Below, in pieces: positions 1 to 12,035 of a stretch of DNA of 64,000 nt. Below the pieces are notes generated by a model. That model worked only from the letters and a program-made list of their open reading frames with translations. It had not been told where the DNA came from and ran no database searches. A program made the position numbers and the translations under genes. Numbering within the stretch: position 1 is the stretch's first letter; every line of letters starts with the position of its first letter. This DNA comes from Eunapius fragilis. Its lineage: Eukaryota > Porifera > Demospongiae > Spongillida > Spongillidae. The stretch covers positions 4,612,004 to 4,676,003 of the forward strand of contig OY811980.1 in assembly GCA_963681505.1 (NCBI GenBank). The letters run 5' to 3'.

Positions 1-1006
1 GACAGAATTTAATGACACCAATTGCTCTGATCTGAGGTTGTGTATGAATGTGAGTGTGTGCATGTGTGTGACTTATGGATCTTATTTTGTATGGATATTA
101 TTTTGTAGAACCAAATATAATTGGTTCACCAATGAAGATAAATTAAAAAAGAAAGAGGTTTTAGTAGGCCAATGAGAGTACTACATGTTGGTAAATACAT
201 GTAGCTACAAGGGGGTGCATGTTTTATATAGGCCTATATATCTGTGCGTGTGCAGAAGTCAAAAAGGAAGGGCGCGTTTCAGATTAAGCTAGCCCTAGAC
301 ACCGTGCACTTTCATGCTCTGCAGCGTTGTGCAAGCATAAATGAAGTAGTTTGACCGAGCCAACACGCTCGATTTCTACGTCATGCATGCGCTACAGAGT
401 ACGTACCGTGTTGCGCAGGCTGATGGCAGCTGAACCCACGTATTGCTTCTGCTCGCTATGTTGAAGAAGCCAAGAAGGGGAACAGAACCAGACGTTTGCA
501 AGAAGCAAAAACGCCGCGTATAGTGTATAGATGGGCGGAGGCATAGTTATTTAACAGAAAGTAATTGCATATTCATGTTCTCGATGCCAGTCGTAATAGA
601 TAAATGGCGCGAAACGACCGGGAAATATGCAATTACTTTGCACAGTTGTATCCCCGTAACGGATAAAGGGAAAATTAACGAACAGAACAAATCAATAGGT
701 ACAGGATCCCTCTACGTACAAACCAAACTAGGAGTGAATTGAATTTTCCTGCAGAAAGATATGGCGGATTTGAACCCCAAGGGGTATCGGACGCGGTAAC
801 ACTGGCACGAAGCTAATGCAAGAGCCCATAATCGATTTTACCAGAGGGAAATGATGTTGTATGAAGTGTTGAAAATAGGAAGTCAGTAGCATTTACCGTT
901 CTGAAGTTATCGCGATTCAAACGCGAGTCAATTTTATAACTTTAAAATATTATAGCGAAGGCTCATTTTCTCGTGAACTGACCCATAGATATATATATAT
1001 ATATCC
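1..1006. other. Unassigned AT-rich sequence
   Basis: No convincing coding frame, RNA gene or recognised repeat was found here. Bases 541-650 hold a short imperfect inverted pair built on AGTAATTGCATAT, and a short (TA)n tract lies at about 989-1004, next to the foldback element that starts at 1007. Confidence 0.5.
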
Positions 1007-1308
1007 ACAAGATATAAAAATTTAATTAAAATAAAATGGTGATGTAGGATTTATAGACAGCAATTGAGTAAAAAGTAAGGAAACAAGGAATTACGGATAT
1101 TAGGTATTCATTTTATTATAAATATTACATACCTACATTTAGCACAGAATTTCAAGGAGGTAGATTTGCTAAATTATGTAGGTCTGTAATATTTATAATA
1201 AAATGAATACCTAACATCCGTAATTCCTTGTTTCCTTACTTTTTACTCAATTGCTGACTATAAATCCTACATCACCAATTTTATTTTAATTAAATTTTTA
1301 TATCTTGT
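1007..1308. mobile_element. Foldback element, ACAAG family, copy 1
   Basis: Nearly the whole segment is one imperfect palindrome. The left arm begins ACAAGATATAAAAA at 1007 and the right arm ends with its complement at 1308; the loop lies near 1140-1175. The arms carry AAAAAGTAAGGAAACAAG and the centre TTTAGCACA. Both words recur in the copy at 18756-19064. No coding capacity is seen, so it must depend on an outside transposase. No clear target duplication was found. Two to three percent of arm positions appear mismatched by eye, which suggests a young or conversion-maintained element. Confidence 0.75.
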
Positions 1309-1614
1309 TTCACACATTTTTATGCCAGAGATACATGTATTGAAAATTGTGCCGTGTCATACAAGATTACTTCGCATGGTGAGGAAGTAATTCATCCCGA
1401 CGCAATCACATGCATGCTCTTAACTAAACTGTCTTAACTTGGTCGGAAGATCGATACGACGCAAACGGTAGCTCTGCTATATAGCATTCAAAAAATATTA
1501 GTTGTAATTATAATAAATATACGACACAAGGTGAAGTCCACCCCTCCCCCTTCCTCGCCGCCTTCTATACGGCCGAGCTTCGGGAGGCCCCCAGTACGGA
1601 TGGGGCCATATTCC

Positions 1615-1790
1615 CCATGGGGCTGGGGCCAGTGGTGGTGCAGATGGGAGCAGCGGAGCAGGGGCCAGCGGTGGAGCTGGGGCAAGCAGAGCGTGGGCCA
1701 GCGGAGCAGGGGCCAGCAGTGGCGCAGGTGGAGCTGGGGAGAGTGGTGGAGCTGGGGCCAGAGCTGGGGCAAGCAGGACCGGAGTAGGGA
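1615..1790 (+). repeat. G-rich minisatellite (GAGCWGGGGCCAG type)
   Basis: Imperfect tandem copies of a roughly 18-21 base unit containing GGGGCCAG and GTGGAGC. A plus-strand open frame of 141 codons spans 1531-1956 and gives a W/G/Q/R-rich product that is simply the translated repeat. A real exon cannot be excluded, since the frame continues into non-repetitive sequence, but no domain, start context or splice partner supports it. Confidence 0.5.
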
Positions 1791-2269
1791 CCAGGACCGG
1801 TATCGGAAAGTAGGGAGGGCCCTCCTCACCCGAGTCAACAGCAACAGATTCTCAGCTACTTCTGCCGTGACCTACAAGGGTAATAATATATATTGTATAG
1901 ATGAATGCCATGCATGCAAATCCTATGTGCACATGCATACCTCTTCCATATCATAAAGTAAAGAGTGAGTGAGAAAAGTTGCTTTATATAAACCACAACT
2001 GATCTAATACGAGGGAAGGATTAAATTATTGGAAAGGCTTCCCATAATAAATGTGTTGAACAAACCAACTATTTATGCGGTGGTGGGGGTGGGGTTGAAT
2101 TAAGACGGCCTGCTTTTCAAATGGCTAGTATTTGCTGATATATGTGAAACTGCACACAATCACGTGTAGAGAGAGGCCTAGGGTTGCTGCCACTTTAACT
2201 TATGCATGGGTAAAAATATTTTTAAAAAATATATAAATTACAATGATGTACTTGAGAACACAGGAATGT
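1791..2269. other. Unassigned spacer
   Basis: Unique-looking sequence between the minisatellite and the degenerate tandem array. No gene, RNA or repeat was recognised. Confidence 0.4.
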
Positions 2270-3380
2270 TCACGTTTGCTGCCATAGAGATTTTAAGTCC
2301 ACATGCTGGGACACCATACATGGAATCATGCAGGAGGTTAGTTAGTCCTGCAACGCATAAATTGCTTATCCAAATTGAAACTGTTATAAAAGAGCTGCAT
2401 GTAATCGGTAACTGGTTCCAGCTGAAAACAGGAGAACATCATGAAGGATGATTGGTGATCCATGTGCATGTTTTAGCAGCCATAGAAGCTAGGTTTTAGA
2501 CCACACACTGGGCCACCATATATGGAGGAAGGGGCAGGCTTGTAATGCAAAGTTGCAAGATAAATGTTGACACAGAGAAACATGTTCACATGCCATGCAG
2601 CTGTAGACTCCTTGACATATGAACACATACATGAGAAGGAGGCAGCTCAGGCCTATTTTTAAGAGCAGTTTTGTATAGAGAACGTACAGCAACTGATATA
2701 AGTATTGGATTGTGAGTTAAGTACAACATATGATTGTGTGAACTCATATTCCTCTTTTCGGGGTGAGGGCCTATAGAGAAAGATCCATTAATTTACATGT
2801 AGTCAAGGTCACAGCTGCAACCCATTTGCCATTTGATAATCCTGCAAAGCATAAATCTCTTTGTCAGAATGATAGCTCTTAAAAGAGCTGTAATTGGTTC
2901 CAGATGATGTACTGGAGAACCCAGGGAAGGATTGCTCCATGTGTCAAAGTTTAAGACCACATGCTGGGACACCACACATGGAATCATGCAGGAAGTTAGT
3001 TAGTCCTGCAAAGCAAGGCAGATAGATAGCTCTTAAGAGAGGTGCATGTAATAGGTTCCAGCTGAAAATTAGAGATCATCATGGTCCTGCATGTTTTAGC
3101 AGCCATAGAAGCTATGACACATACTGGGCCACCAAATATTGTATTGATACAGGAAGAAGGCAGGCATGTGGTTTTATAGACTGTACAGCTGTAAGATAAT
3201 ATTTGTGTCAACGTTTACACAGAGGACCTATTTTAGCAGCCATAGATGCTACATCCTGTATGGCAAGGTTTAAAGACACATGCTGGGCCACCATATATGG
3301 TATCCATTGACAGGCATGTGGTTTTATAAAAATGTAATAGTCAACATTCACAGACATGTAGTGTGAATGTGGTATAAAAA
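2270..3380. repeat. Degenerate tandem array, units about 200-400 bp
   Basis: Recurring blocks appear in the same order: AGCCATAGAAGCT, CACATGCTGGGCCACCATA, GGAATCATGCAGGA, AGTTAGTCCTGCAA and GGTTCCAGCTGA, at about 2280, 2480, 2840, 2960, 3100 and 3240. Copies are diverged and of unequal length, so this is an old array. Small open frames here (for example 2206-2451) have no recognisable domain. Confidence 0.65.
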
Positions 3381-3521
3381 TATCCTCAAAGCTGGCAAGC
3401 ATATACTCCAATGCAAATTGATCTGGCGTTAATCGTTTTCCCGAACACACGCACACGATACAATACATCGGTCCCTTGCGTGTAGGACATATTGCACCCA
3501 AACATTGCAAACACTCCTACC

Positions 3522-3774
3522 TCATAGTATTTCTTTTCCTGCAGCTGTTTATCCTTGAGATATCTCTCTTGGCCTTTGGAATTGCCTGATACTGATCTTG
3601 TTTGGAGGCTAAAATCAGTTCTCGATTTTGATCATAGTAGGCCTTCACGCTATCCTTACTTTCCGGATCAAGGCAGTATTGGGCCTTCGCGCTATCCTTC
3701 TTACTTTCCGGATCAAGCCAGTATTGGGCCTTTATGCTATCCTTCTTACTCTCAGGATCGGCTTTGTAGCGCTT
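3522..3774 (-). pseudogene. Fragment of a protein with 14-20 residue tandem repeats
   Basis: The minus strand reads through repeats of the form LDPESKKDSxKAQY (about three copies), then a Y-D-Q-N-R-E-L motif and a basic tail. Repeats of this NPEKKK/DPESKK kind are, from memory, common in predicted transposon-associated proteins of sponges and cnidarians; that link is family knowledge, not proved here. The frame enters directly from the LTR of fossil G1, so the element inserted into this sequence and the upstream part is missing. A possible splice donor (GAG then GTAGGA) lies near 3522 in the neighbouring frame. It could be a broken transposon gene rather than a host gene. Confidence 0.4.
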
Positions 3775-3967
3775 TGTGACAGAGCTGGTTGGTAGCACCC
3801 AGTCTGTCACTGCGCAATGGAAACCACTAGACCCGACTCTATACTCTACGAGACCGCCACGGCCAGTAGTTCACTTAAATTCTCGAAGTCTCTTATAATT
3901 ATACGATCAATACACTTATATACATATTCAGTTCTGTAATGCGCATGCCCATAGGTCTGGGCTCTCA
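3775..3967 (-). repeat. 3' LTR of fossil Ty3-type element G1
   Basis: Plus-strand ends are TGTGACAGAG...GGCTCTCACA, that is TG...CA on the element strand. About 150 bp match the partial LTR at 18607-18755 with only a handful of differences, so the element is fairly young. It directly follows the pol region on the minus strand. Confidence 0.85.
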
Positions 3968-6900
3968 CACTTCCTCCCCCTTCTCCTGCAGCAATGCCAT
4001 TGCTGAATTCCTAGAGAGGGCATCTGCGTTCCCGTTCTGAGCTCCTGGACGATGTTCCATCACAAACGAATAGGGCTGGAGAGCTAGACTCCATCGGCAC
4101 AGCCTTGCATTGTTCTCTTTGAGTCTTTCCATCCACTCCAGCGCTCTATGATCTGTCTGTACTACAAACTTTCTTCCAAGTAGATAAACTTTGAATGCCT
4201 CGAACGCTAGCTTGATCGCTAAACATTCTTTCTCAATGGTGGAGTAACGCTGCTCCCTAGGTAATAGCTTTCGGCTATAATACCCCACCGGATGGTTGTG
4301 TCCATCTCCTCCCACTTGAGTTAATACTGCCCCCACACCTCGATCTGATGCATCCGTTTGCACTATAAATCTTTTCTTGAAATCGGGGCTGTTCAACACG
4401 GGATCAGAACATAACATGTCCTTCAGGGCTTTAAAAGCATCTTCACATTCGTCGTTCCAGATCACTGAATTCGGCGCTGACTTCTTTGTCAGATCTGTGA
4501 GCGGGGCTGCTACAGACGCAAAATTAGGCATAAATCGTCTGTAGTAACCTGTTAGGCCCAGAAATGTTCTTACTGCCGTTTTGGTTTCTGGCCTTGGGAA
4601 TGTCTGAACCGCCTCCACTTTGTCCAACACCGGCTTGATCACCCCATTCCCTACAATATATGCCCCAAATACTCACAGCTCTTGTAGGCAAACTTGCTCT
4701 TCTTTAGCTTCACCGTGAGTCCAGCGCTGTGTAACCTGGTAAGAACTGTCTGCAAGTGAACAAGGTGCTCCTTCCACCCACAGCTAAAAATAACAAAATC
4801 ATCGATATAGGCTGCCGCAAACTGTTCACACCCTTGCAATAATTTGTCCATTAATCGTTGAAACGAGGCTGGAGCTCCACTTAGCCCAAATGGCATTACT
4901 CTAAATTGGAATGCACCAAAAGGAGTTGCGATTGCTGTTTTTTTCCTGTCCTTTTCGGCTACCGGAACCTGTCGTTAGGTCTAGTGTGGTAATCAAGCTT
5001 GCCTTTCCTAGCCCATCAATTAAGTCATCAATTCTAGGCATTAAGTAAGTATCCACCCTAGTGACTGCATTCAACTTCCGAAAGTCTACACACAGGGGCA
5101 ATTCCCCATTCCTCTTTATATCGACCACTATCGGAGAAGCCCAATCGCTACATGTTGGCTCTATTATGCCCCCCTTTTCCATATCAATCAACTCCTTTCT
5201 AACCTGTTCTCTATAGGCATGTGGCAACCTATAAGGAAGTGACCTAACCGGTTTAGCATTATCGGTTTTAATTTTATGCTCATACAGACTAGTTCTTCCT
5301 GGTTTGTCACTCATGACCCTAGCAAATTTTCCAAGCAATAATTCCGTCAACTCCGCCCTCTGTTTGCTATCCAGCTCCTCCCTCATCCTGACTATCTTTT
5401 CTGACTCACCTCCCCGCCATGAAGGAATTTCTAGTTCTTCCTCCTGATCCTCCTCAGAGAAATAGCTTCCTTGATCTCCAGCACCCTCACGTACGTGGTA
5501 ATCCTTCAGCATATTCACATGAGAGATTCTTTTCCTTTTTTTTGTATCCTGCATGTCAATCAGGTATGTAACCTTACCCATCCTCTGGATGACTTGATAA
5601 GGCCCCTGCCATTGAGCAAGTAGTTTGTTGGAAGTTGTTGGAAGTAGAACCAAGACTAAATCTCCCGTCTTAAACTCTCGAAGCCGCGCCCTTTTGTCGT
5701 ACCAGGTTTTCTGATGCAGCTGGGCCTTGGTTAAGTTCTCTTTCACTACTTCCGCCATCTGGCTGAGCTTTTCCCTCGTTGACAGAACGTAACTGATGAC
5801 ATTCTCATCGCTGACTGTACCTGATTCCCAAGTGTCTCTTAAAACGTCTAAAGGGCCTCGCACATCCCGTCCGTAGAGCAACTCGAAGGGGGAAAGCTCC
5901 GTTGACGCTTGTGGCACCTCCCTGTAGGCAAATAAGAGGTAAGGTATCATTTTATCCCAGTCCTTCCCTGTGTCGGTTACGGCCTTCCGCAGCATCGACT
6001 TTAACGTTTGATTAAATCGTTTAACTAATCCGTCAATCTCCGGATGATATGGGCTAGTGTGGATAGGTTGAACCTGTAGTAACCGGTACAGCTCCGCAAG
6101 CAACTGTGATGTGAAATTTGATCCCTGGTCGGATAGTATTTCACGTGGAACGCCCACCCGTGCGAAGACCTTGATCAATTCTTCAGCTACGCTTTCGGCA
6201 TCAATGCTTTTTAGAGGGACCGCCTCCGGATACCTAGTTGCATAATCACATATCACTAGCAGATATTTGTTACCCGACCGGCTTCTTAGTAGTGGTCCCA
6301 CTATATCCATAGCAATTCGACTGAAAGGTTCAGACACGATCGGTAGTGGTACCAAAGGAGCCTTCTGAACCCCTCTTTGGGTAGCTTTCTGGCAGACTCC
6401 ACACGTCCTGCAATATTCTTCCACATCTCTAAACACCGTTGGCCAAAAGAATCTTCTCAGCAACCTTTGCCCGGTTTTGTCCCGTCCTAAATGGCCTGCA
6501 ATAGGAATATCGTGTGACATTAACAATGCAACATGCCGACAAGCCTTAGGCAGAACAAGCTGTTCAACCTCGGACTCCTCCCCTCTTCCTCTTGGGGTCC
6601 ATCTTCTGTACAGCAATCCCTCCCTATAGAACCACTCTCCTTTTGTGCCATGTGTCTTCCTGGCTGCCTCCCTTGCCTCAGACAGAGAGACATCTTGTTC
6701 CTGCAATTCTTTCATTTTTGTAGCATCCACATTGCAGTATTCCAACCCCTCCCCTTGTGTCTTAGTTCCCAAATCCTTACAAATATGCCGTTTCTGCTCC
6801 TGTGATAAGGTTCTTGGAATATCCACTCCTTCAGGGTTGAAAGGTTTTGGGACCACTCCTGACAGAGCCTCCTTCTCCTTTAACAAGATCTCCTGCTGCA

Positions 6901-7211
6901 GTTCTTGTTTCTTCCTTGCCCTAGTCATTACCACCATGACATCCTCTTGCGAGAAAAACCCATAGCTCGCCCGTTTGCCAAGCAACCGAGGCAACTCCGA
7001 CACGTCTGTCCCCAGTAGAACTCCGACTGGCAAGGTGTCCACCACAGCTGCCTCTACATGTACAGGACTTCCCTCCACCTCCATGTCCACCACTGCTAAG
7101 GGATAGAGCACTGTATCCCCATGAGCACATTTTACAGACACCATCTTCCCCTCCAAAATCTTAGTATGAGGGACCAGCTGTCTCCTCACCATGGTACGGG
7201 AACACCCCGTG
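3968..7211 (-). mobile_element. Fossil Ty3-type LTR element G1, pol half (PR-IN-RT-RH order)
   Basis: Reading leftwards on the minus strand the parts are: a protease region (about 7.19-6.95 kb); an integrase with an HHCC zinc-binding module (about 6.53-6.38 kb), a DDE core (about 6.3-6.0 kb) and a C-terminal part ending near 5.5 kb; reverse transcriptase (about 5.3-4.65 kb, with a YIDD-type motif); and RNase H (about 4.5-4.0 kb). Integrase before RT is reversed from ordinary Ty3/gypsy elements but matches the order published for Gmr1-like elements. Sequence motifs are Ty3-type, not Ty1/copia-type. The element is broken, with about two breaks in pol besides the 10.3-kb insertion. It continues with gag at 17477-18606. 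Confidence 0.88.
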
Positions 7212-7440
7212 CACTGTTAAAAAAAAAGGCCCGAGGGGTGTTAGGTCTGAGGGGTGTTACAGCCCATGGGGTGCTATGATAACACACTAGGGTGTTCAGC
7301 TTACACCTATGGGTGTTGGCAGACTACGCGAGAGTGTTAGCACCGTACCCCACCAATAATGGAGTGTTAAGACATTTAAAAGGTGTGTTGTCATAACACT
7401 GATTTACCGCATTACACCCCAGTGAACGCGTTCCCAGCTT
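7212..7440. repeat. Left terminus and subterminal repeats of the CACTG element
   Basis: The terminal CACTG(T)TAAAA is followed by at least six GGGTGTT or complementary AACACC words spaced 10-30 bp apart, up to about 7380. In CACTA elements such arrays are transposase-binding sites; that role is inferred here. Confidence 0.7.
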
Positions 7441-8164
7441 TGTTTGTTTGACGGATTGAGGGCGTGGTTGGCAAGATGCTATGGCAGCTGTGACAGACTT
7501 CGTAGTTGGATTGAACTTTAAAGACGAACGTTATCTTTAAGGTATGTACGCACGCACAAGACTTACAGTACTAAACGCTGGCCTTGGCGGGCTTTCGTCG
7601 TTGTGGGTTTGTAGGTTAGTGCGTTTGTACACGTTAGCGTCGCTTTTACAACGTGCAATAACGGTATACAGCAAAGCTGTGTTTAAGAAGGCTTGCGTGC
7701 AGTGGTTCATGTATGCGCACCACAGTGTTAAAACTCCATCTGGATTCTAGTTAGACCACACCCTAATAGTAAAATTACATGGGAACATATATATATTGTT
7801 GGACACAAGTTTTTTCATATGTTATCACATGTAGCTCAAGGAGGAGCATAGTAATCATCTGGTACCAACACAATAAAATCATGTCTATCACCTGTTACAG
7901 TCAATACAGTTCATACAGGATAGTATATGTACGCTTTAACTTTGAACTGTTCCAGATATATGGTGCTTCATTACCACCAATCTGTCGCCATTTGGACATC
8001 TTCTAGCATGGAGTGGAACAATGTTTTGAGAGATATTACCCTGGTAGAGGTTGAATAACTCAATGTATAGCCATGGTAGTGCTTGTTGAATGCAAGCGTT
8101 GACATTACAGTCACAATTGCCATAGGTTTTGTGGTATCAATCATGTACAGTTCCTTAACTTGCC
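7441..8164 (+). other. Inside of CACTG element, possible first exon
   Basis: A start codon at 7481 opens a short frame (MAAVTDFVVGLNFKDERYL) that stops just before a good donor, AAG then GTATGT, at about 7541. It may be a 5' untranslated or mini exon of the gene at 9325-10344. Nothing else was recognised up to the LINE fragment. Confidence 0.25.
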
Positions 8165-8772
8165 CAAGCATAGGGTAGTCTTCATCCACGTTAGGCCACT
8201 TTTAGAATTCAACACTCCAGTCTGGAATCCTTGGCTGTTTAAAGATATTGAACATATAGAAGGAGTACAGCGTTACTTCACACGAGAAATTTATAAACGT
8301 GCAAGGCTTCCTCGCATGGATTATGCATCCAGGTTAGCAAATCTTAATTTGTCATCATTAGAATATCGTCGTGTCTATTTTGACCTTACAATGTGTTACA
8401 AAATTGTGAATAAGCTTTTGGATATTGATGCAGCTGAGATGTTTACAGTCATTTCAAACGTTCATTCCACTCGTGGGAATTCATACAGGCTCCAGTCGGT
8501 CACCATACCTCGTCATGATTTTCGGCTATACTTTTTTTCATCTCGGGTTGTTCCTATTTGGAATTCTTTACCACAACATGTTGTATCTGCAAAGAATATC
8601 ATCACCTTCATGTGTCGCCTCAAAACTGTAGATCTATCTCCCTTTTGTAAACTGTATCCATTTAAATAGGAAGTATATAAGTGCATTTACACATGCCATT
8701 ACTTGCCTCTTCAGTGCATTATCTGTACAATGCATTGAGAAATATTATTATTATTATTATTATTATTATTAG
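8165..8772 (+). mobile_element. 5'-truncated LINE, CR1/Jockey-like, copy 1
   Basis: The frame ending at 8669 encodes the extreme C-terminal domain of a non-LTR reverse transcriptase: it opens with VRPLLEFNTPVW, contains the LNLSSLEYRR and MCYKI words typical of this domain, and ends LSPFCKLYPFK. About 80 bp later a (TTA)n tail (8745-8772) marks the 3' end. The catalytic RT part is absent because the copy is 5' truncated. The last residues match the ending of the minus-strand copy at 35632-36890, so both belong to one family, though their tails differ. Confidence 0.82.
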
Positions 8773-9324
8773 AATAACAATACACATAGTTTGATACTTC
8801 TGACCAGCAAAGGTGACCCATTTAGCCCTGCAATTAAAAATATATGTGTGTTTATATAACGATGACATCGTTTTTTTTTTTTTCACTCATGAAAAACACG
8901 TCTCATTAACTCAATTGGGGTTACCTAGTTTTGTTGTGTAAGCAGGGGGAGGACAAGAGAGCATGTACTATAAGGATGATGGAGATGCTTGTGAGGATGA
9001 TACAGGAAGTGTAAGGGGGAGGAGGCTGGGGGGAAGGAGGGTGAGGAGGATGATAGTTTTGATTAGGGAGGTACAGTGTAGGAGAATTGGATTGGGGAGG
9101 TGTAAGAAAATGGGGAGGGGGGGTATGGTAATCAAAGGTGGGAGAGGATCCTCCCTCCACAATCTGATTAGGAAGATGCGGACCGGGTGATAGTAGTAAT
9201 GAATTTACAAATATTTTATGTTCATGCACATACATGTATTTGTCATTCAAAACGAGTTCTGAACATGCATTAAATATTAATGATGGACAGTCTTTAGCTT
9301 CATTTAGTGTTTTGTACCCTTCAG

Positions 9325-9857
9325 CTTTGGAGGGAACTGGTGGCTATAGTTGGCACTGACAATGAGGAAGTGGCTAGTGAGAGATGGAAAATGATGATTC
9401 CTAAATTGTACAGACTGGCAAAGAAGGAAGCTGAAAGTCGGGAGAATATTTCTGCTATACTTAAAGCTCAGCTCAGTGAGATACAGAATTGCACAAATGA
9501 GGAAGGTAATTGTAAAGAGGCTATTTTTACATGTTTATACAGATAATCTTTGCTGTGAATAATGACTGTGAAAAGGGGTAGGTGTAGTTATGTACAGATA
9601 CGAAAAGATATTATGGCTTTGACACATTTCATTTTATTAAAGTTAGATAGCTCGGGTATATTGGCATATAATAAACACCATCTTTAAAATTATATAGGAT
9701 TTTGATAAAATGATTTAGAATTTTTCTAAATGCCAGCTAAACTTTTCAGTATAAGTAACAATGCATGCACATAAACACTTGTGATTTACAAGTAGTGACT
9801 GTTTCTGTTTGTTTACACATGTTCAAATTTGTGTGTGCGTGCGCGCATGTGTGTGTT

Positions 9858-9905
<48 letters not shown>

Positions 9906-10344
9906 GACAGCAAATACACTGAGCGAACTGCAATCTTTGGAGCTACTCAATGCCTTACTTATGCCCAAGAAATATGCGAGCAAAAGTATCAACGTTGTGC
10001 TCTGAATGTCTGTGAGTTTTCTAAATACTAAGGGGCTTAGAGGTGGAGGAGGAGGGGAGTGAGCAAACATCTGTAGGTGTTGAAAAACATTTTCCTGACA
10101 GATTTGTACCCAATTGGAACAGGCTGTACAAACTGTGGGATAAAACTGGCCCTACATACTTATAGTGAATCGTGACTCTACTGCCCCACAAATCTTTGTT
10201 GTTACCGAACAAGAGATCCTGGTAGAGAAGCCAACTTCCTGGGAGGCTATCAAGTCTCTGTATGGAGCATACTTTGCCTTTAATATAGAGTATCCAAAAT
10301 CCAGTCTAGCATTCCTTAAATTTTTGGACAATTCTATATTCTAG
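9325..10344 (+). CDS. Multi-exon gene carried by the CACTG element, C-terminal part
   Basis: Three exons fit GT-AG rules and phase: 9325-9505 (acceptor CCCTTCAG; donor GAAG then GTAATT; starts LWRELVAIVGTDNEEVASER), 9911-9985 (phase 1; LSELQSLELLNALLMPKK) and 10041-10344 (phase 1, after a 55-bp intron). The last exon ends with FVVTEQEILVEKPTSWEAI, YFAFNIEYPKSSLAFLKFL and stop TAG. This tail resembles one found in many uncharacterised fish and invertebrate proteins, some annotated as SAMD3-like; that likeness is from memory. One frame shift is needed near 10160 inside the last exon, so this copy may be inactive unless an exon boundary was missed. The first intron holds a (GT)n tract. The start was not located. 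No known transposase domain is visible. Confidence 0.5.
9845..9902. repeat. (GT)n microsatellite
   Basis: About 27 uninterrupted GT units plus a degenerate left shoulder, within the intron between 9506 and 9910. Confidence 0.9.
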
Positions 10345-11246
10345 ACATCCAGGATAGTCAGAAAATACCTACCCTAGCTGTTTGTGTCAAGTCAACACTG
10401 GATCGACTATTGTAACTGATCATTTTTGCTGTATGCCTGGATTGACTATAGTAACTAATCATTTTTTTCTGTACTCTGACTAAGTGCTTATTCCTTTTTG
10501 TCATTTTGATTCATGTTACTATTGTAACTGTTGAACAAATACATGTGTATCAAACTTTGAGGTTATACCACACTGCCAAAAGCTTTTTGAGTCGTGGTAA
10601 TGTGAAAGTATGTACACAGATTGATTGCATATGTTGGTCGTTAGTGCGTAGTTGCTAGCCACTTCTTTATCTGCTCTTCCTTGTAACTCTTATAAAAGCG
10701 CATCTGGGTTGCCCTTAGTTTTCTGTTGCTCCATCTATTGTTTATTTTTATGGAAGAGAATATAATTATTATCGATGTGTAGCACTACATAGCGTGTTGA
10801 CAAGTAGGGAGAGGCAAATAAGTAACTATAGTGAGAGGCAAGTAGTCTGAGGTATACATGTAGGATGAACTGAGGGTAAGGAAGACATGTTTGTAAAGGA
10901 AGAGACAACTGAGAAGACTCCTGATGCAGACAAGGTTTTAGCGAGTGAGGAGGAAATGGCTATGGGGACCATTACCAAAGGTTGCCATAGAGGGGATCAT
11001 GTGACTTGGACCAGACTGGTTGCCATGAAGATCATGTGATGGGTCAGTCAATAGCAGGGTAGCATTTTGATTCCACATGTGCCATATTGTATGAATATCT
11101 GAAATGGTGCCACATTTGGCATATCATGCATGCTTAAGCTTGGCACCAGCATGATGTCATAATTGGATCAACTTTTTATCAGTATTAATATGTATCCATG
11201 TTTTGTGTTCATGTTGATAAAAACATTGAACTTCTAGTGAGTAAAT
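10345..11246. other. Unassigned, within the CACTG element
   Basis: No firm feature. A 50-codon acidic plus-strand frame (10887-11039, beginning MFVKEETTEKTPDADK) has coding-like composition but no recognised domain or splice partner. Confidence 0.3.
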
Positions 11247-11494
11247 GGGGTCGAGGCAGCAAAAAGGGACCTAGCGCATATTATAAAAATTTCCAGGAAG
11301 GAGCATCAAAGTCCACATGTGTAATAAAAATGTACGCGTAATTAAAAATTCGGGACCCTGTAACCCCATGATGGACAGGCTAATTTCCAGTGTGTATGAA
11401 AGAAGTTGTAGAGGACATAGGTGTCTCTCTGAATATGAAATATTTGAAAACTTGAAAAAATACGCGCTAGGTCCCTTTTCGCTGCCTCGACCCC
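11247..11494. mobile_element. MITE, GGTCGAGGCAGC family, copy 1 (248 bp)
   Basis: Terminal inverted repeats of about 30-35 bp: GGGGTCGAGGCAGC on the left, then AAAAAGGGACCTAGCGC, and the complement on the right ending CTGCCTCGACCCC. There is no coding capacity. Related copies lie at 50553-50760 (right end lost) and 53021-53250. The full transposon providing the transposase is not in the window, and no sure target duplication was seen. Confidence 0.85.
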
Positions 11495-11828
11495 AGGGTA
11501 TTTTTCATTGCGCATGCGTGACCCTAAATAGCACGTTCTCCGTGACCTTTAATATAAAGTGTTCGTGAAAGGTAATAGGCATGGTGATTTTTTGCTTGGT
11601 TTAAGCCCAGTTGTTTTCTTCAAACATTTAGCGATGGGTCGTTCAATTAACAACAGTTGGGTGCCTTGAAGAGAGTGCATCGAGTTGTTCTTGGTAGGGA
11701 TTCTAGTACAGCAGTTCGGAATGCCTGTACAAATCCACTTCTCGGCTATATACGCTAAGGAAAATTCTACTACCTTGCTACCCAGCTACTACAGCGCACG
11801 CTACCTCACTATACGCGTGAGGAATCGA

Positions 11829-12035
11829 GGTACATGTAAGTTCCTTTTCACGCGTTCAAATACGCCCTATTTTATTTTACAAAGTCCGCAAGACTAACAG
11901 GACATGCCTTACCAAGCTATCGGGGTAAGCCATACACGTCAGTTCCCTTTCACGCGTTCAAATACGCCCTATTTTATTTTACAAAGTTCGCAAGACTAAA
12001 AGGACATGCCCTACCAAGCTATCGAGGTAAGCCAG
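11829..12035. repeat. Two-copy tandem repeat, unit about 103 bp
   Basis: The block containing CACGCGTTCAAATACGCCC, then TTTTATTTTACAAAG and GACATGCC, appears twice with few differences. Each copy ends ATCGRGGTAAGCC. No coding function was recognised. Confidence 0.75.

Noticed and set aside
2206-2451. 81-codon frame as a small gene
   Set aside because: It lies in a degenerate tandem array, has no domain and is not conserved in the neighbouring units.
6533-6965. Plus-strand frames of 90-106 codons
   Set aside because: Antisense shadows of the G1 integrase and protease region.
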